Source of the DNA: Chelatococcus sp. HY11
Lineage (GTDB): Bacteria > Pseudomonadota > Alphaproteobacteria > Rhizobiales > Beijerinckiaceae
Reading direction: 5' to 3'
Assembly (NCBI RefSeq): GCF_018398335.1
Contig: NZ_JAHBRX010000001.1
Location: 1,488,001 to 1,552,000, forward strand
Length of the DNA stretch: 64,000 nucleotides
The position numbers and the translations under genes were made by a program. The notes under the pieces were generated by a model. It was given only the letters and a program-made list of their open reading frames with translations, ran no database searches and had not been told where the DNA came from. Below are positions 15,637-24,376 of this stretch, one piece after another; the first letter of the stretch is position 1, and the number at the start of each line of letters is the position of its first letter.

Positions 15637-16215
15637 TCACGCAGGCACGAGCAGATCGACGAGGGCGCGGGCGTCGGCGCGTAGCGTGTCCGGTGCCACG
15701 TCCAGTCGCTCCATCACGGCAAGACCGCGCGTGAAGACGACAAGAAGGCGCGCGGCCTGTTGGGGGGAGGACTTGAGCCGCCCGGCCGCGCCCGGGCGGC
15801 TCAGGGCCGTCCTCAGCCTAGCCTCCAGTTCAGACATCAGCCTCAACAAGCCGTCCCGGACGCGTCCGCCGGCCTGCCTTGCCTCGACAGCCGCGCGTGT
15901 CGTCAGGCATCCCCGCCCTGTCGGCGCGACTGTCATATTGGCGATGGCCGCTTCAAGGAAGGCGATCAACGCCATGCGCAGGTCCTCTATGACAAGCGCT
16001 TCCTCTGCCGCCGCGAGAAAGCGCGCTTCGTAGCGCGCGAAACTTCGCAAGAAAAGCGCTTCCTTGTCGCCATACGCATTATAGAGGCTGCCACGCTGCA
16101 CGCCGGTCGCCACGGCGAGATCGGCCATCGAGGTGCCTTCGAGGCCCTTCGCGCGGAAGACGCCCTCCGCCTCCGCCAGAAGCTTCTCCTCGTCAAACTG
16201 GCGTATCCCGACCAT
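15637..16215 (-). CDS. TetR family transcriptional regulator
   Basis: About 192 residues with an N-terminal TetR helix-turn-helix (MADLAVATGVQRGSLYNAYGDKEALF) and a helical ligand-binding C-terminus. The ATG at 16215 was chosen over a TTG at 16233. It is transcribed away from two glutathione transferase genes. The region between them holds two 16-bp operator-like palindromes (16241-16274), so it probably represses both itself and the GST genes. The inducer is likely an electrophile or aromatic compound, by analogy with other regulators next to GST genes. Confidence 0.9.
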   Translation of the reverse strand: MVGIRQFDEEKLLAEAEGVFRAKGLEGTSMADLAVATGVQRGSLYNAYGDKEALFLRSFARYEARFLAAAEEALVIEDLRMALIAFLEAAIANMTVAPTGRGCLTTRAAVEARQAGGRVRDGLLRLMSELEARLRTALSRPGAAGRLKSSPQQAARLLVVFTRGLAVMERLDVAPDTLRADARALVDLLVPA

Positions 16216-16235
16216 CGTCCCATCCCGGCTCAATT

Positions 16236-16279
16236 CATTCTTGACAGATGCGTCAAACTTGACAGTCTTGTCAAGAATG
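16236..16279. promoter_or_regulatory. two adjacent TetR operator-like palindromes within a longer inverted repeat
   Basis: Two 16-bp dyads lie 2 bases apart: TTGACAGATGCGTCAA (16241-16256) and TTGACAGTCTTGTCAA (16259-16274), both fitting TTGAC-N6-GTCAA. They are enclosed by an 11-bp inverted repeat, CATTCTTGACA at 16236 and TGTCAAGAATG ending at 16279. The site lies 21-64 bases upstream of the TetR start and 25-68 bases upstream of the GST start. Two dimers or a pair of dimers could bind side by side. Confidence 0.65.
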
Positions 16280-16303
16280 AGGCCAGGATTAAAGGATGGC
16301 GCT

Positions 16304-17020
16304 GTGATCGAGCTTCTCTACTGGACGACGCCCAACGGCCATAAGATCGTGATCGCTCTGGAGGAACTGGGCCTCCCCTATCGCATCACCCCCGTCAACA
16401 TCTCGACGGGCGAGCAGTTCAAGCCCGACTTTCTCAAGGTCAGCCCCAATAACCGCATTCCCGCGATCATCGATCATGCGCCGGAGGATGGCGGCCGGCC
16501 GCTGCCGGTGTTCGAATCCGGCGCCATCCTTGAATATCTCGCGGACAAGACCGGCAAGCTGCTGCCACATGGACGGCGCCCGCGTTTCGAGGCGCTGCAG
16601 TGGCTCTACTGGCAGATGGGCGGCCTCGGGCCGATGGCGGGCCAAGCGCATCATTTCCTGCACTACGCGCCGGAGGATGTCGCCTATGCCAAGGATCGCT
16701 ACGTGAAGGAGGCCAATCGCCTGTATGGCGTCCTCGATCGCCGGCTGGCCGATCGCGACTTTGTCGGCGGGGACTTCTCCATCGCCGATATCGCAATCTA
16801 CCCCTGGGTGCGCTCCCATGCCCGACACGGGCAGGATCTCGGCGAATTCCCAGGGATCCGGCGCTGGTATGACGCGCTGGGCGCTCGCCCGTCGGTGATC
16901 CGCACCTATGAGATCGCCGACACGATCAACAAGGCGCCGACCGTCAGCAAGGAGGCGCACAGCATCCTCTTCGGCCAAACTGCGACGTCCCATACGCCAC
17001 GCGACGAGGCTGCATCATGA
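16304..17020 (+). CDS. glutathione S-transferase, YfcG/Nu-class disulfide-bond oxidoreductase-like
   Basis: About 238 residues. The N-terminal thioredoxin-like domain has WTTPNGHKIVIALEELGL, FLKVSPNNRIPAI and VFESGAILEYLA, closely matching E. coli YfcG, a glutathione-dependent disulfide-bond reductase. The C-terminal helical domain has LQWLYWQMGGLGPM and DFSIADIAIYPW. The GTG at 16304 gives the correct N-terminus; the frame opens earlier within the TetR gene and promoter. The stop overlaps the next GST gene start (ATGA), so the two GSTs are coupled. It probably acts in thiol redox balance or detoxification under TetR control. Confidence 0.85.
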   Translation: MIELLYWTTPNGHKIVIALEELGLPYRITPVNISTGEQFKPDFLKVSPNNRIPAIIDHAPEDGGRPLPVFESGAILEYLADKTGKLLPHGRRPRFEALQWLYWQMGGLGPMAGQAHHFLHYAPEDVAYAKDRYVKEANRLYGVLDRRLADRDFVGGDFSIADIAIYPWVRSHARHGQDLGEFPGIRRWYDALGARPSVIRTYEIADTINKAPTVSKEAHSILFGQTATSHTPRDEAAS

Positions 17021-17748
17021 GGATGGCTCAAACGGACGATAGCCCGGCCCCCGCTGCGACGACGCTGAAGCTCTATGAACTGGCGAGCGCGGACGAAACT
17101 GTGCGCTTCAGCCCGCATTGCTGGAAGACCCGCATGGCACTCGCCCACAAGGGGCTCAATGCCGAGCGCATTCCCTGGCGCTTCACGGACAAGGATGTCA
17201 TCGCGTTCTCCGGACAGGGTCTCGTGCCGGTGCTGGTCGATGGCGAGGCTGTCGTCAACGATTCCTGGCGCATCGCCGAACATCTCGAGGAGCGTTATCC
17301 GCATTCTTCACTGTTCGGTGGCGACACGGGCCGGGCCGTTGCGCGCTTCGTCAATAGCTGGGCGGATGGAATGCTCGTTCCCGCCATCATTAAAGTCATC
17401 GCGGTTGACATCCACAACCGGATCGCGGCGAAGGACCAGGGCTATTTTCGCCAATCGCGCGAGAGACGCTTCGGCATGTCGCTGGAAGCCTTCACCGCCG
17501 ATACCGCCACGGCACGTGAGGGCTTACGTCATGCTTTGGCGCCGTTACGTTTCACGCTGCGCCAGCAAGCCTTTGTCTGCGGCGCCACGCCGGCTTATGC
17601 AGACTACTGCGTATTCGGCATGATGATGTGGGCTCGCTGTATCAGCCCGGTCGAGCTTCTGGAGCAGGACGACCCTGTCTTCGCCTGGCGGGAACGGCTG
17701 CTCGATGCCCATGATGGCCTCGCTCGCCATGCCCCGCGCGCTCAGTGA
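17017..17748 (+). CDS. glutathione S-transferase, beta-etherase (LigE)-like
   Basis: A 243-residue GST-fold protein of a different branch from its neighbour. The pattern SPHCWKTRMALAHKGL, VPVLVDGEAVVNDSWRIAEH and FRQSRERRFG resembles the LigE/LigP beta-etherases, which cleave aryl ether bonds with glutathione. The ATG overlaps the TGA of the preceding GST gene. The similarity is by eye and the substrate is not established; dehalogenation or isomerisation are also possible in this family. Co-transcription with the YfcG-like protein, which could recycle glutathione adducts, fits a joint detoxification or aromatic breakdown role. Confidence 0.75.
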   Translation: MRMAQTDDSPAPAATTLKLYELASADETVRFSPHCWKTRMALAHKGLNAERIPWRFTDKDVIAFSGQGLVPVLVDGEAVVNDSWRIAEHLEERYPHSSLFGGDTGRAVARFVNSWADGMLVPAIIKVIAVDIHNRIAAKDQGYFRQSRERRFGMSLEAFTADTATAREGLRHALAPLRFTLRQQAFVCGATPAYADYCVFGMMMWARCISPVELLEQDDPVFAWRERLLDAHDGLARHAPRAQ

Positions 17749-17973
17749 ACAAGCGCTCGTTGCCGGCGAAATCACAGCGTCTGATTGTTCAGCCTTGGTG
17801 ACGCGAGCTGGCGCCATAGCTCATAGCGCGGATGGTATCACCCGCCGCGACGCATGGCAGGGGCGCGCCGGAGCCGATTGCTAAAACGAGGGAGCAGACT
17901 TAACTCACGGCGCGGCAGGCGTCCTGACGTCGCCCGGCGCACCGCGCCGTCAACCGCCTCCAGGTCGAACCTC

Positions 17974-19263
17974 ATGCATCAGCCTTCTCCAGCCGCCACA
18001 TCGCAGATGCGGTTGCGTGACGCCATCATGATCGCAACAGCAAGCGCGGCATCGCTGGCCGTCGCTATGGGAATAGGGCGTTTCGCCTTCACGGCGGTTC
18101 TGCCGATGATGCTGCACGACGGAGTCGTGGACCTGGGCGGCGGCAGCTATCTGGCGACGGCCAACTACCTCGGATATCTCGCAGGGGCGATACTATGCAC
18201 GGCGCTGCCGCGCACCTCGTCAAGATTGCTAACCGTCATCATCCGACTCAGCCTGATCGCGACCGCGCTCCTCACGGCCGGCATGGCCTGGCCGCAAGTC
18301 GACCTTTGGGGGCCATTCCGGTTCCTATCCGGCGTTGTCAGTGCAGTCGCCTTTGTTCTGACGTCGGATTGGTGCGTTCGCGAGCTCGCCAGCCGCGGCA
18401 AGGTTCATCTGGCCAGTCTCATGTACACCGGCCCAGGCCTCGGCATCACGCTGTCCGGCCTTGCGGCGGGCGGCATGGTCGCGGCGGAGTGGCGGGCTTC
18501 GTCGGCTTGGCTGGCCTTCGCGGCCCTGTCGACGCTGATCGTCATCTGCGTCTGGCCCGCTTACCGCAAGTCTGCCGCAGGCGCTGAAGTCACCACCAAG
18601 CCGGCTTCGATCAGCCCGCCGAACCATTCGGATCTCAAACAACCGCACGCACGGCAGGCTCAAGAGCCAGATCGCGGAAGCCCATTCGAGATGGCGTTCT
18701 TTGCCATCAGCTACGGCCTCGCTGGCTTCGGCTATATCGTGACAGCGACCTTTCTGCCGGTGATAGCACGTGATGCCCTGCCAGGCTCCGCGTGGATCGA
18801 ACTGTTCTGGCCGATTTTCGGAACCGCCGTTGTGATAGGCTGCATCCTCGGCACGCGCACTCCCTCCTGGATAGACTATCGGGCTGGTCTTATCGCGTGC
18901 TACGTCGTTCAGGCCGCAGGCGTCGCCCTTACACTCGTCTGGCCGAGCGTGACAGGCTTTGTCGTAAGCAGCACTCTCGTCGGCTTGCCGTTCACGATCA
19001 TTTCCTTTCTAGCCGTTCAGGAGGTCCGTCGTCTGCGGCCGCACCATGTCGCGCGCTATGTCGGGTTTCTCACCGTAACCTATGGCATCGGCCAGATTGC
19101 TGGCCCGCCGCTCGTTGGCCTCTTGGTCAATCGCGTGGGGTCCGCGAGTCTCGGCTTTGCCATAGCGCTCGGCGTCGCGGCGTCCTCGCTCCTGCTCGGA
19201 GCCCTGCTCTATGCGCTGATGATCAGGCTCTGGCCGAGGTCTACGAATAGGGCTGTCGCCTGA
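17974..19263 (+). CDS. MFS transporter, YbfB/YjiJ family
   Basis: About 429 residues with roughly twelve hydrophobic helices and a polar central loop (residues ~205-235, rich in Pro, Gln and Lys). GIGRFAFTAVLPMML near the N-terminus is characteristic of the YbfB/YjiJ branch of the major facilitator superfamily. The ATG at 17974 was preferred; an upstream frame extension of 40 Arg-rich codons is unlikely to be translated, and a later ATG at 18007 is possible. It is separated by 225 bases from the GST genes, so it may have its own promoter. The substrate is unknown. Confidence 0.85.
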   Translation: MHQPSPAATSQMRLRDAIMIATASAASLAVAMGIGRFAFTAVLPMMLHDGVVDLGGGSYLATANYLGYLAGAILCTALPRTSSRLLTVIIRLSLIATALLTAGMAWPQVDLWGPFRFLSGVVSAVAFVLTSDWCVRELASRGKVHLASLMYTGPGLGITLSGLAAGGMVAAEWRASSAWLAFAALSTLIVICVWPAYRKSAAGAEVTTKPASISPPNHSDLKQPHARQAQEPDRGSPFEMAFFAISYGLAGFGYIVTATFLPVIARDALPGSAWIELFWPIFGTAVVIGCILGTRTPSWIDYRAGLIACYVVQAAGVALTLVWPSVTGFVVSSTLVGLPFTIISFLAVQEVRRLRPHHVARYVGFLTVTYGIGQIAGPPLVGLLVNRVGSASLGFAIALGVAASSLLLGALLYALMIRLWPRSTNRAVA

Positions 19264-19389
19264 TGACAAGCGGAATTCATCGTTTCGGCCAATCGGCCGA
19301 AGCTCGCGTCATTTGATGACTGCTAGCATTAATTCCATGCGGGGGCTTGAAGCGGAGCCTGACTTTATGATCGAGACCTCTGCCTATGA

Positions 19390-19464
19390 TGGCGCGCTCT
19401 AGGGGAATCGAACCCCTCTCTCCACCGTGAAAGGGTGGCGTCCTAACCGATAGACGAAGAGCGC
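19390..19464 (-). tRNA. tRNA-Glu (anticodon TTC)
   Basis: A 75-base cloverleaf with encoded CCA. The 7-bp acceptor stem GCGCTCT/AGAGCGC is perfect. The anticodon stem-loop CCACC-CTTTCAC-GGTGG carries TTC, and the T arm is AGGGG-TTCGATT-CCCCT. The discriminator is G, followed by CCA ending at 19390. No integrase or attachment-site duplication is seen next to it. Confidence 0.95.
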
Positions 19465-19867
19465 TCCGGCAACAGGCCGATCGCTCGGCTGCGTTGGCGC
19501 GAACATATAGAGGCGTTCGCAACTGGCTGCAAGCGTTCTGGCAAGCCAATTGATCATCGATGCGCATAACTCACAGCAAGATCGATGAGGTGGTCGCCAG
19601 GCTCAACGCCGATGTTTGCGGCAGCGCAGAAATAATCTTTATTTATCAATGAACTGCCAGCCACGCCGGCGCGCAGCGCGAACAAAACCATCGTCTTTTC
19701 CACAGCAGCTCAGGCTGGCCATACCAGTTGTGCATAGCCAATCATGGCGCAGCCGATCGCCTCGCCTCATTCCTACAAGGCATCGCGAGCCAAAAACCCG
19801 GTACAGACGACTCCGTTCCCCGCATGATTCTGGATGCGATGTTCGGCATCAGCCGTGTGGCTTGGCC
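19465..19867. other. noncoding stretch between tRNA-Glu and recJ
   Basis: About 400 bases hold no convincing gene. Several frames are open but overlap each other and recJ, with no family resemblance or good ribosome binding site. The tRNA promoter must lie in the part next to 19464, since the tRNA is read leftward. Confidence 0.5.
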
Positions 19868-21673
19868 CTACCGGGCGGGCTCGGCGACATCGAGTACGCG
19901 CAGGCTTGCCTTTGCCTGGCCCCCCCAGGTGTCCAACGCCAGCGTGCCCGCCACATGCAGGACTTGTCCGCGTGCGGCCAACAGAGCCTGCCCGAGTGGG
20001 CGGTCGGCACTGCGAAAGGCCATGCCGCCAAGGCTGCTGCCGTCGCCCGCTTTCAGGGACACACGGATATGCCCCTTAACCTCGGACACCTCCGCCAGCC
20101 GATGACGTGGAAAGGCGAAGACAGGCTCTGGGTTGCCTGATCCGTAGGGGCCTGCCTGGGCGATGCCGGCAATCAACGCCGGATTGGCACCGCCTGCCGT
20201 CACCGCCGCATCGATCGAGAGGCCGCTATCAAGGCGCGCGCCCGCCACGGCCTCGGCCAACATGCTGTCGAGATAACGTGAGAAGGTCTCCAGACCGTCA
20301 GGAGCGAGGGTTATGCCAGCAGCCATGGCGTGGCCACCGCCCTTGACGGCAAGGCCCGCATCGACAGCCGCCCGCACGGCCCGCCCGAGATCGACACCGG
20401 GAATGGACCGGCCCGATCCGGTGCTGCCCCTGGGCGTCAAGGCGAAGGCGAAGGCCGGCCGGCGGAAATGCTCCTTGAGACGGGCCGCCACGAGCCCGAC
20501 AATGCCGGGGTGCCACTCGGCGGATCCCACGACCAGAACAGCGGCATCCCGTTCGCTGAGCTGCCGCTCCGCGTCAGCAGTCGCCTCCTCGACGGCCTGA
20601 TGCTCGATGACCTGCCGCTCGCGGTTGAGGCGATCGAGTTCACCCGCGATCTGCGCGGCCGCCATGCCGTCATCGGTCAAGAGCAGCTTGGCGCCGAGTG
20701 CCGCATCGCCGATCCGTCCGCCGGCATTGATACGCGGCCCGACGAGAAAGCCGAGATGCCAAGCCTCCGGTGGACCACGCAACGCCGCCGCGTCGAGAAG
20801 CGCCGTCAATCCCGGCCGCCGCCGCTGGCGCATCACGCCGAGGCCCTGGCGCACAAAGGCGCGGTTCAGTCCCTCAAGGCGCACGACATCCGCGACGGTC
20901 GCCAGCGCGACGAGGTCAAGATCCCCCAGCAGATCTGGCGCACCGCCTCGCGTGTCCCAAAAGCCATCGCCGCGCAGGCGCCGATTGAGCGCGACGAGAA
21001 CCATGAAGACAACGCCCGCCGCCGCGAGATGGCCAAGCCCGGAGAGGTCGTCCTGCCTGTTGGGATTGATGATCGCAACAGCTCGCGGCAATTCCTGTGG
21101 GGCCTGATGGTGGTCGATCACGACCGCGTCGAGATGGAGCCGAGCCGCCTCGGCAAGCGGCTCGAAGCTCGTGGTGCCACAATCGACGGTGACCAGGAGA
21201 TCCGCTCCCTCGGCCTTGAGCGCACGGATAGCCTCCACATTCGGCCCATAGCCCTCGGTGATGCGATCGGGAATATGGATGACGAACCGCGTGCCGCAGC
21301 GCGCAAGGAAGCTCGCCAGCAGCGCCGTGGAGCATGCGCCGTCGACATCATAGTCGCCGAAGACGGCAACCGTTTCATCGCGGACGATGGCTGCCGCCAG
21401 CCGATCAACAGCCGGCTCCATATCCCGCAGGATCGACGGATCGGGCATGAGATCACGCAGACGCGGCTCCAGATAGCCGGAAGCATCCGCGCCAGTTATA
21501 CCGCGGGCGGCGAGTATCCGTGCGACGATGTCGGGGAGCCCGTGGGACTGGACCATCGCCAAAGCGGCGGCCGCCCCGGCATCGTCGAGCCGGTCGCGCC
21601 ACATTTGGCCAAGCGCGGAACGCGCCACGCCAAGAAAGGGCCTGGAGGCTGAGGAAGAGAACGATTCGATCAC
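19868..21673 (-). CDS. recJ: single-stranded-DNA-specific exonuclease RecJ
   Basis: A 601-residue 5'-3' single-strand exonuclease of the DHH phosphoesterase family, used in recombinational and mismatch repair. The Mn-binding motifs are seen: VFGDYDVDGACS (around residue 105), LVTVDCGTT and VVIDHHQAP. The DHHA1 domain has VKGGGHAMAAGITL and the C-terminal OB-fold domain follows. The length is normal. In the same direction upstream are glpX, hom and alaC, but a strong hairpin at 21861-21890 separates it from glpX, so it probably has its own promoter in the 225-base gap. Confidence 0.95.
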   Translation of the reverse strand: MIESFSSSASRPFLGVARSALGQMWRDRLDDAGAAAALAMVQSHGLPDIVARILAARGITGADASGYLEPRLRDLMPDPSILRDMEPAVDRLAAAIVRDETVAVFGDYDVDGACSTALLASFLARCGTRFVIHIPDRITEGYGPNVEAIRALKAEGADLLVTVDCGTTSFEPLAEAARLHLDAVVIDHHQAPQELPRAVAIINPNRQDDLSGLGHLAAAGVVFMVLVALNRRLRGDGFWDTRGGAPDLLGDLDLVALATVADVVRLEGLNRAFVRQGLGVMRQRRRPGLTALLDAAALRGPPEAWHLGFLVGPRINAGGRIGDAALGAKLLLTDDGMAAAQIAGELDRLNRERQVIEHQAVEEATADAERQLSERDAAVLVVGSAEWHPGIVGLVAARLKEHFRRPAFAFALTPRGSTGSGRSIPGVDLGRAVRAAVDAGLAVKGGGHAMAAGITLAPDGLETFSRYLDSMLAEAVAGARLDSGLSIDAAVTAGGANPALIAGIAQAGPYGSGNPEPVFAFPRHRLAEVSEVKGHIRVSLKAGDGSSLGGMAFRSADRPLGQALLAARGQVLHVAGTLALDTWGGQAKASLRVLDVAEPAR

Positions 21674-21860
21674 AGGGCCAGTCTAAGTCCGCGTCCGCGG
21701 CAGGGGAACACGTGCATGGATTCACGCCCTATCCGAACCTGCTTGTTCGGAGTGCCCCAGGCCATGACCTGGACGGCAATTGGCGAATCCTTGGAATCAC
21801 TTAGCGGCCGGCTTTGACACATCGAATCCGCCGGGCCAGCCGCTTGCAAAAATGATTCAC

Positions 21861-21890
21861 GATTGCCGCGCAACGTATTGCGCGGCAATC
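21861..21890 (-). terminator. hairpin terminator downstream of glpX
   Basis: GATTGCCGCGCAA and TTGCGCGGCAATC form a perfect 13-bp stem with a CGTA loop, 9 bases after the glpX stop. On the minus strand the sequence after the stem reaches a T-run (ATTTTT) about 8 bases later; on the plus strand TTATTT follows at once, so it could act in both directions. Confidence 0.7.
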
Positions 21891-21898
21891 TTATTTAA

Positions 21899-22897
21899 TC
21901 AGCCGAGATGGAATTTCTCGAAGTTGCGGTGCTCGGCGCTGATACGGCGAACCGTGCCGGTGGCCGAGCGATAGACGAGCGTGTCGGTCTCGATGTAGCG
22001 CGGGCCAAACCGCACGCCTGAGAGCAAAGCACCGTCAGTGACGCCGGTCGCCGCGACGACGACGTCGCCTGAGGCCATATCCTCGATGTGATAGATGCGA
22101 TCAGGATCGGAAATGCCCATCTTCGCCGCGCGCTCAAGCTGCTCGGGAGTGTCGAGGATGAGGCGTGTCTCCATCTGGCCGCCGACGCAACGCAACGCCG
22201 CCGCCGCCAGCACGCCCTCCGGGGCCGCGCCGATACCCATATAGATATCGACGCCCGTCTTCTCCGGCATCGTCGTGAAGATCACGCCCATGACATCGCC
22301 GTCGGTGATGAGGCGGACGGCGGCGCCAACGCGCCGGACGGCGGCGATCAGATCAGCATGGCGTGGCCGATCGAGGATGAGGACCGTCAGCTCCTCGACC
22401 TTGACGCCCTTGGCCTTGGCCAGCGCGTTGAGGTTTTCTTCGGGCGAGGCGTCCAGGCTGACAAGCCCCTTGGGATAACCCGGTCCGATTGCGATCTTGT
22501 GCATGTAGGCATCGGGCGCATGGAGCAACGTGCCCTCTTCCGCCATGGCCATCACCGCGATCGAGCCCGGCATATCGCGGGCGCAGAGCGTCGTGCCCTC
22601 GAGCGGATCGACTGCGATGTCGACCTTGGGGCCGGACTTGTTACCGACCTTTTCGCCGATGAACAGCATGGGCGCCTTGTCACGCTCGCCCTCGCCGATG
22701 ACCACCGTGCCGTCGATGGCGAGGCGGTTAAGCTCCCGGCGCATGGCGTCCACCGCGGCCTGATCGGCGGCCTTCTCGTCGCCGCGGCCGCGCAGCTGGG
22801 CCGCGAGAACGGCCGCACGCTCGGTGACCCGCACCAGCTCCAGCGTCAGGATCCGCTCGATATGCGGGTTCGGCTTGGGGCTGCTAGGATTGGTCAT
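21899..22897 (-). CDS. glpX: class II fructose-1,6-bisphosphatase
   Basis: About 332 residues. The class II FBPase removes the 1-phosphate of fructose 1,6-bisphosphate in gluconeogenesis. The metal and phosphate binding motifs VIGEGERDKAPML and DIAVDPLEGTTLCA are present, with IYMGIGAAPEGVLAAAALR in the C-terminal half. The ATG at 22897 (MTNPSSPKPN) was chosen; the frame opens at 22930, which touches the hom stop. It lies 32 bases after hom on the same strand, so alaC, hom and glpX can form one transcript, a grouping common in Hyphomicrobiales. Confidence 0.93.
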   Translation of the reverse strand: MTNPSSPKPNPHIERILTLELVRVTERAAVLAAQLRGRGDEKAADQAAVDAMRRELNRLAIDGTVVIGEGERDKAPMLFIGEKVGNKSGPKVDIAVDPLEGTTLCARDMPGSIAVMAMAEEGTLLHAPDAYMHKIAIGPGYPKGLVSLDASPEENLNALAKAKGVKVEELTVLILDRPRHADLIAAVRRVGAAVRLITDGDVMGVIFTTMPEKTGVDIYMGIGAAPEGVLAAAALRCVGGQMETRLILDTPEQLERAAKMGISDPDRIYHIEDMASGDVVVAATGVTDGALLSGVRFGPRYIETDTLVYRSATGTVRRISAEHRNFEKFHLG

Positions 22898-22929
22898 CAG
22901 CTTTCGCTCCTGCGCATCACTTGATTGCA

Positions 22930-24252
22930 CTACTCACGCTCGATCCGAATGATCTGCGGGGTTTCGACAACGTGTCCGTCACCAATGACCTTGTGAATGG
23001 CTTGGCGAACAGCGGCTTCCGTCGTGGCATAGGTGATCAGCACGACCGGAACCGGCGCGCCGGAGCGGCCCGTCGGATCACGCGTTGCCGCATCTTCGGA
23101 TCGGTGCTGGACGATGGACTCAAGCGAGATATCGGCCTCCGCGAAACGATTGACGATCGAAGCCGCCGCACCGGGGCGGTCATTCACCGTCAAGCGCACA
23201 TAGTAACCACCGTGATGGAGCTGCATCGGTGCCCGCTCGGCCTTGCGGAGCTGGTCGACCGGAAGCACGAACGGATTGCCACCCGCGCCACGGGCGATAT
23301 CAGCAATATCGGCCACGACCGCGGAGGCTGTGGCGTCGCCGCCCGCGCCCGGGCCGATCAACGTGATTTCGCGGACCGCATCGGCGGCTATCGTCACTGC
23401 ATTGGTGACGCCCATAACTTGGGCGATAGCGGAGGTGAGCGGCACCATGGTGGGATGGACGCGTTGCTCAATGCCCGTCGGTGTCGCCTCGGCAACGCCC
23501 AGCAGCTTGATCCGGTAGCCGAGTTCCTGCGCCATGCGGATATCGATCGGCGAGATGGCCGAGATTCCTTCGACATGGATGGCATCGGCATCGATGGCCG
23601 TGCCGAAAGCGAGGCTCGTCAGGATTGCCAATTTGTGAGCGCTGTCGAATCCGCCGACATCGAAAGTCGGATCCGCTTCCGCGTAGCCTAGCCTCTGCGC
23701 TTCCGCGAGACAGACGTCGAAGCTCAGACCCTCGGCTTCCATGCGGGACAGGATGTAGTTGCAGGTACCGTTGAGGATACCGAAGACCCGCGTGATCGTG
23801 TTGCCGGCCATCGCTTCGCGCAGCGCTTTGACGATCGGCACTCCGCCGGCGACTGCGGCCTCGAATTGCAAAGAAACGCCATTGGCCTCCGCCAGCGCGG
23901 CGAGCTCGCTGCCATGGCGGGCGAGCAGGGCCTTGTTGGCGGTCACCACATGTTTGCCGGCTTCAAGAGCGGCCTCGACAGCCGCTTTCGCGGTGCCGTT
24001 TTCGCCGCCGACGAGCTCGACGAAACAATCGATCTCAGGCGATGCAGCAAGTGCAACGGGGTCGTCGAACCACGTGAAACGATCGATGTCGAAGCCGCGA
24101 TCACGCGTCCGGTCTCTTGCGGAGACGGCCGTGACCATGATCTCGCGCCCTGAACTTGCGCTTAAGCTCCTGACGCGCCGATCGAGCATCAGCACGGCGG
24201 ATGCACCCACCGTGCCGAGGCCGGCGATGCCTATGCGAAAAACTTGCGTCAT
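22930..24252 (-). CDS. hom: homoserine dehydrogenase
   Basis: A 440-residue enzyme that reduces aspartate semialdehyde to homoserine, the branch point to threonine and methionine. The N-terminal NAD(P) motif is GIAGLGTVGASAV and the catalytic lysine region is ELGYRIKLLGVAE. NGTCNYILSRMEAEG and YAEADPTFDVGGFDSAHKL are family signatures. A C-terminal ACT domain (YYVRLTVNDRPGAAASIVN) suggests allosteric feedback, usually by threonine. It sits between alaC (124 bases upstream) and glpX. Confidence 0.95.
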   Translation of the reverse strand: MTQVFRIGIAGLGTVGASAVLMLDRRVRSLSASSGREIMVTAVSARDRTRDRGFDIDRFTWFDDPVALAASPEIDCFVELVGGENGTAKAAVEAALEAGKHVVTANKALLARHGSELAALAEANGVSLQFEAAVAGGVPIVKALREAMAGNTITRVFGILNGTCNYILSRMEAEGLSFDVCLAEAQRLGYAEADPTFDVGGFDSAHKLAILTSLAFGTAIDADAIHVEGISAISPIDIRMAQELGYRIKLLGVAEATPTGIEQRVHPTMVPLTSAIAQVMGVTNAVTIAADAVREITLIGPGAGGDATASAVVADIADIARGAGGNPFVLPVDQLRKAERAPMQLHHGGYYVRLTVNDRPGAAASIVNRFAEADISLESIVQHRSEDAATRDPTGRSGAPVPVVLITYATTEAAVRQAIHKVIGDGHVVETPQIIRIERE

Positions 24253-24376
24253 CGTTCGTTAAGACCAGGCCTGATTGTTAGTTCCCGAGGGAACATGCGC
24301 CAGCATGCGGCGGCCTGTCCGCTCTGCTGATCGGCGGAAGGGTGTGGAAGCGATTGGATCCACACCCATTTACGAT

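Noticed and set aside
19390-19464. tRNA-Glu as an integration site for a mobile island
   Set aside because: No integrase, no duplicated tRNA 3' end and no composition shift next to it.
19616-20140. Plus-strand frames next to and overlapping recJ
   Set aside because: Antisense to the clear RecJ frame, with no motif and no good ribosome binding site.
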